Shown piece after piece: positions 62,620 to 64,000 of a DNA stretch of 64,000 bases (the stretch's first letter is position 1; every line of letters begins with the position of its first letter). Position numbers and translations under genes: made by a program. The notes below the pieces were generated by a model. The model searched no databases and was not told the origin of the DNA. It saw only the letters and a list, made by a program, of their open reading frames with translations. Source of the DNA: Anatilimnocola aggregata (GTDB taxonomy: Bacteria > Planctomycetota > Planctomycetia > Pirellulales > Pirellulaceae). The stretch is taken from NCBI RefSeq assembly GCF_007747655.1, contig NZ_CP036274.1, positions 4,278,001-4,342,000 on the forward strand, written 5' to 3'.

Positions 62620-63744
62620 ATGACGTCGCTTTCGCCGCGAGTAATCGTGCTGGTCATCACCGAACTGGACCCAGGCGGCGCCGAGCGAGCCTTCACGCAC
62701 CTGGCCTTGCGTTTGGACAAGTCGCAGTGGCAACCAGTAGTGATTTCCCTGCGAGCGCGGCCCACGGCGGCCAATTCAATCCTGGTCGATCAGTTGGAAA
62801 CGGCGGGAATTCAGGTTGAATTCCTGAATGCACGGCACAAGTGGCAATTTCCGTGGGCAATCTGGTGCTTGCGCCGCAGATTGCGCGAGCTGCGCCCCGC
62901 GATCGTGCAAAGCTTTCTGTTTCATGCGAATGTTGTATCGGCCCTGGCTGGACGCTTAGCCGGCACGAAAGTCGTGGCTGGCGTGCGCGTAGCCGACCCC
63001 AGCCGCAGCAGGCAGCGACTAGAACGCTGGCTATCGCCGCTCATCGCAAAATTTGTCTGCGTGAGCCAGAGCGTCGCAGATTTCTGCGAGCAAAGTGCGG
63101 GCATCGCGCGCGAGAAACTGCAAGTCATTCCTAACGGCGTTGATGTCGATCGGTTTGCGAACGCTACCTCCGCCGATCGAACCACGCTGGGTATGCCCGC
63201 AGATCGCAGGCTGATGATCGCCATCGGCCGACTCGAAAAGCAAAAAGGTCACGACTGGCTGCTACCAATTCTTGCCCGTGTATTTTCCGAGCTTCCGGCG
63301 CATGATTTACTACTCGTGGGCGATGGTACCGAGCGAACGCGACTGGAGCAGCAAGCGGTGCAGCTTGGAATTCGCCAGCGCGTTCACTTTCTCGGCCGGC
63401 GAACCGATGTTCCCGAGTTGCTTCGTGCAGCTGAGCTAATGGTCCTTTCGTCGCGCTGGGAAGGGATGCCGAACGTTCTACTTGAGGCGATGGCTGCAGG
63501 CCTTCCCGTAGTGACCACGCGTGTCGAAGGCGCGGATGAGATTCTCGGACCACTTGCGGCAAGACAGTGTGTCGCCAAGGGAGATTCACCTAGCTTCGAA
63601 CGGGCTGTGCTAGCACTGGCTTGCGAGCCAGAACTGGCCGCCGCGTTAGGGAGGGCGAATCAATCCCGCGTGACAGCACGCTTTTCGCTAGCAGTCATGA
63701 CGCAAGCTTATGAACAACTTTACATGCGGCTGACGAAGTCCTGA
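62620..63744 (+). CDS. GT4 family glycosyltransferase
   Basis: A 374-residue GT-B fold enzyme. N-terminal VITELDPGGAERAFTHLA is the acceptor-domain glycine loop; the C-terminal donor domain has VIPNGVDVDRF, LMIAIGRLEKQKGHDWLL, LLLVGDGTERTRLE, VHFLGRRTDVPELL and SSRWEGMPNVLLEAMAAGLP with the EX7E-type motif that contacts the nucleotide-sugar. Both donor sugar and acceptor are unknown; capsule or lipid-linked glycans are typical. It is divergent from queA across 192 bases. No membrane helix is apparent. Confidence 0.92.
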   Translation: MTSLSPRVIVLVITELDPGGAERAFTHLALRLDKSQWQPVVISLRARPTAANSILVDQLETAGIQVEFLNARHKWQFPWAIWCLRRRLRELRPAIVQSFLFHANVVSALAGRLAGTKVVAGVRVADPSRSRQRLERWLSPLIAKFVCVSQSVADFCEQSAGIAREKLQVIPNGVDVDRFANATSADRTTLGMPADRRLMIAIGRLEKQKGHDWLLPILARVFSELPAHDLLLVGDGTERTRLEQQAVQLGIRQRVHFLGRRTDVPELLRAAELMVLSSRWEGMPNVLLEAMAAGLPVVTTRVEGADEILGPLAARQCVAKGDSPSFERAVLALACEPELAAALGRANQSRVTARFSLAVMTQAYEQLYMRLTKS

Positions 63745-64000
63745 GAATTCTCGAAATTTCTCTTAGGGGCACTTTGGCGTCCCTTGCCGCGCAAAGACCG
63801 CGAATTGCTGCACGTTTGAGGCATTCCTGCTGCCGACAACTGCCGCTGCCCAACCAATCATTCAGTTGACGGACGCGAGGAGATTCGTATGTTGGGAACT
63901 TGTCCAATGACCCCAACAAACTGAGATACAAAATACAAGTTGTTGACCATGTTCAACTAAGTTGTATTGAATGTAGATTAGATAGTGTTCAGAATACGAC
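63745..64000. other. 256-base 3' edge with small inverted repeats and no supportable gene
   Basis: The last 110 bases look clearly AT-richer than the rest. TGTTGGG (63890-63896) pairs with CCCAACA (63912-63918) around a 15-base loop, and GTTGA/TCAAC forms a second small hairpin near 63942-63957. No T-tract follows either. A minus-strand frame of 78 codons with a TTG start overlaps the GT4 gene and is not convincing. Confidence 0.5.

Noticed and set aside
63695-63931. Minus-strand frame of 78 codons at the right edge, with a vaguely helix-turn-helix-like end
   Set aside because: It needs a TTG start and overlaps the end of the GT4 gene antisense; the resemblance to DNA-binding proteins is too weak.

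Overview
The window looks like chromosomal DNA of a planctomycete, probably of the Pirellula/Blastopirellula type. The strongest signs are two modules of DUF1549/DUF1553 cytochrome-c-like proteins paired with DUF1501 proteins, an ECF sigma factor next to a transmembrane Ser/Thr kinase, many exported proteins, and several caspase-fold (C14/CHAT) proteins. There are 38 supportable protein genes. I saw no RNA gene, insertion sequence or CRISPR array. Taxonomy is inferred from gene content only.

Layout. 1-3.9 kb: a uricolytic operon, with the 3' part of an allantoate amidohydrolase-type M20 enzyme, uricase, an allantoinase fused to OHCU decarboxylase, and 5-hydroxyisourate hydrolase. Together these take urate to allantoate and beyond. 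4-8.3 kb: an exported DUF4838 protein, a glycerophosphodiester phosphodiesterase and a GNAT acetyltransferase. 8.5-11.7 kb: a cytoplasmic subtilisin-family protease followed by a ComEC-like metallo-beta-lactamase-fold protein, a possible conflict or regulated-proteolysis pair. 12.2-19.7 kb (minus strand): thioredoxin-NHL protein, B3-type metallo-beta-lactamase fused to leucine-rich repeats, SMP-30-type lactonase, and a hybrid PAS histidine kinase. 20-26.5 kb: exported acetolactate decarboxylase, a three-gene operon (alpha/beta hydrolase, PLP enzyme, CocE-like hydrolase) and a secreted FAD oxidoreductase.

26.5-42.7 kb is the most unusual region. Two exported caspase-family proteins are encoded on the minus strand. 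An intergenic region with a good sigma70-like promoter separates them from a plus-strand run: ECF sigma factor, transmembrane Ser/Thr kinase, exported CHAT protease with TPR-like repeats, and three paralogous exported proteins sharing a core of about 200 residues but carrying quite different C-terminal tails. A strong intrinsic terminator closes this run. I propose it as a candidate envelope signalling/proteolysis system. The kinase sensor and one caspase share a similar C-terminal domain, and the CHAT domain contains an EF-hand-like loop.

42.7-45.7 kb: a ferric-reductase-like membrane protein overlapping a beta-propeller/cytochrome c protein. 45.9-60.5 kb: two DUF1549/1553-DUF1501 modules with a prolyl oligopeptidase and a PPC-domain protein. 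60.5-64 kb: a small secreted protein of unknown function, queA and a GT4 glycosyltransferase, ending in a short AT-richer stretch with small inverted repeats.
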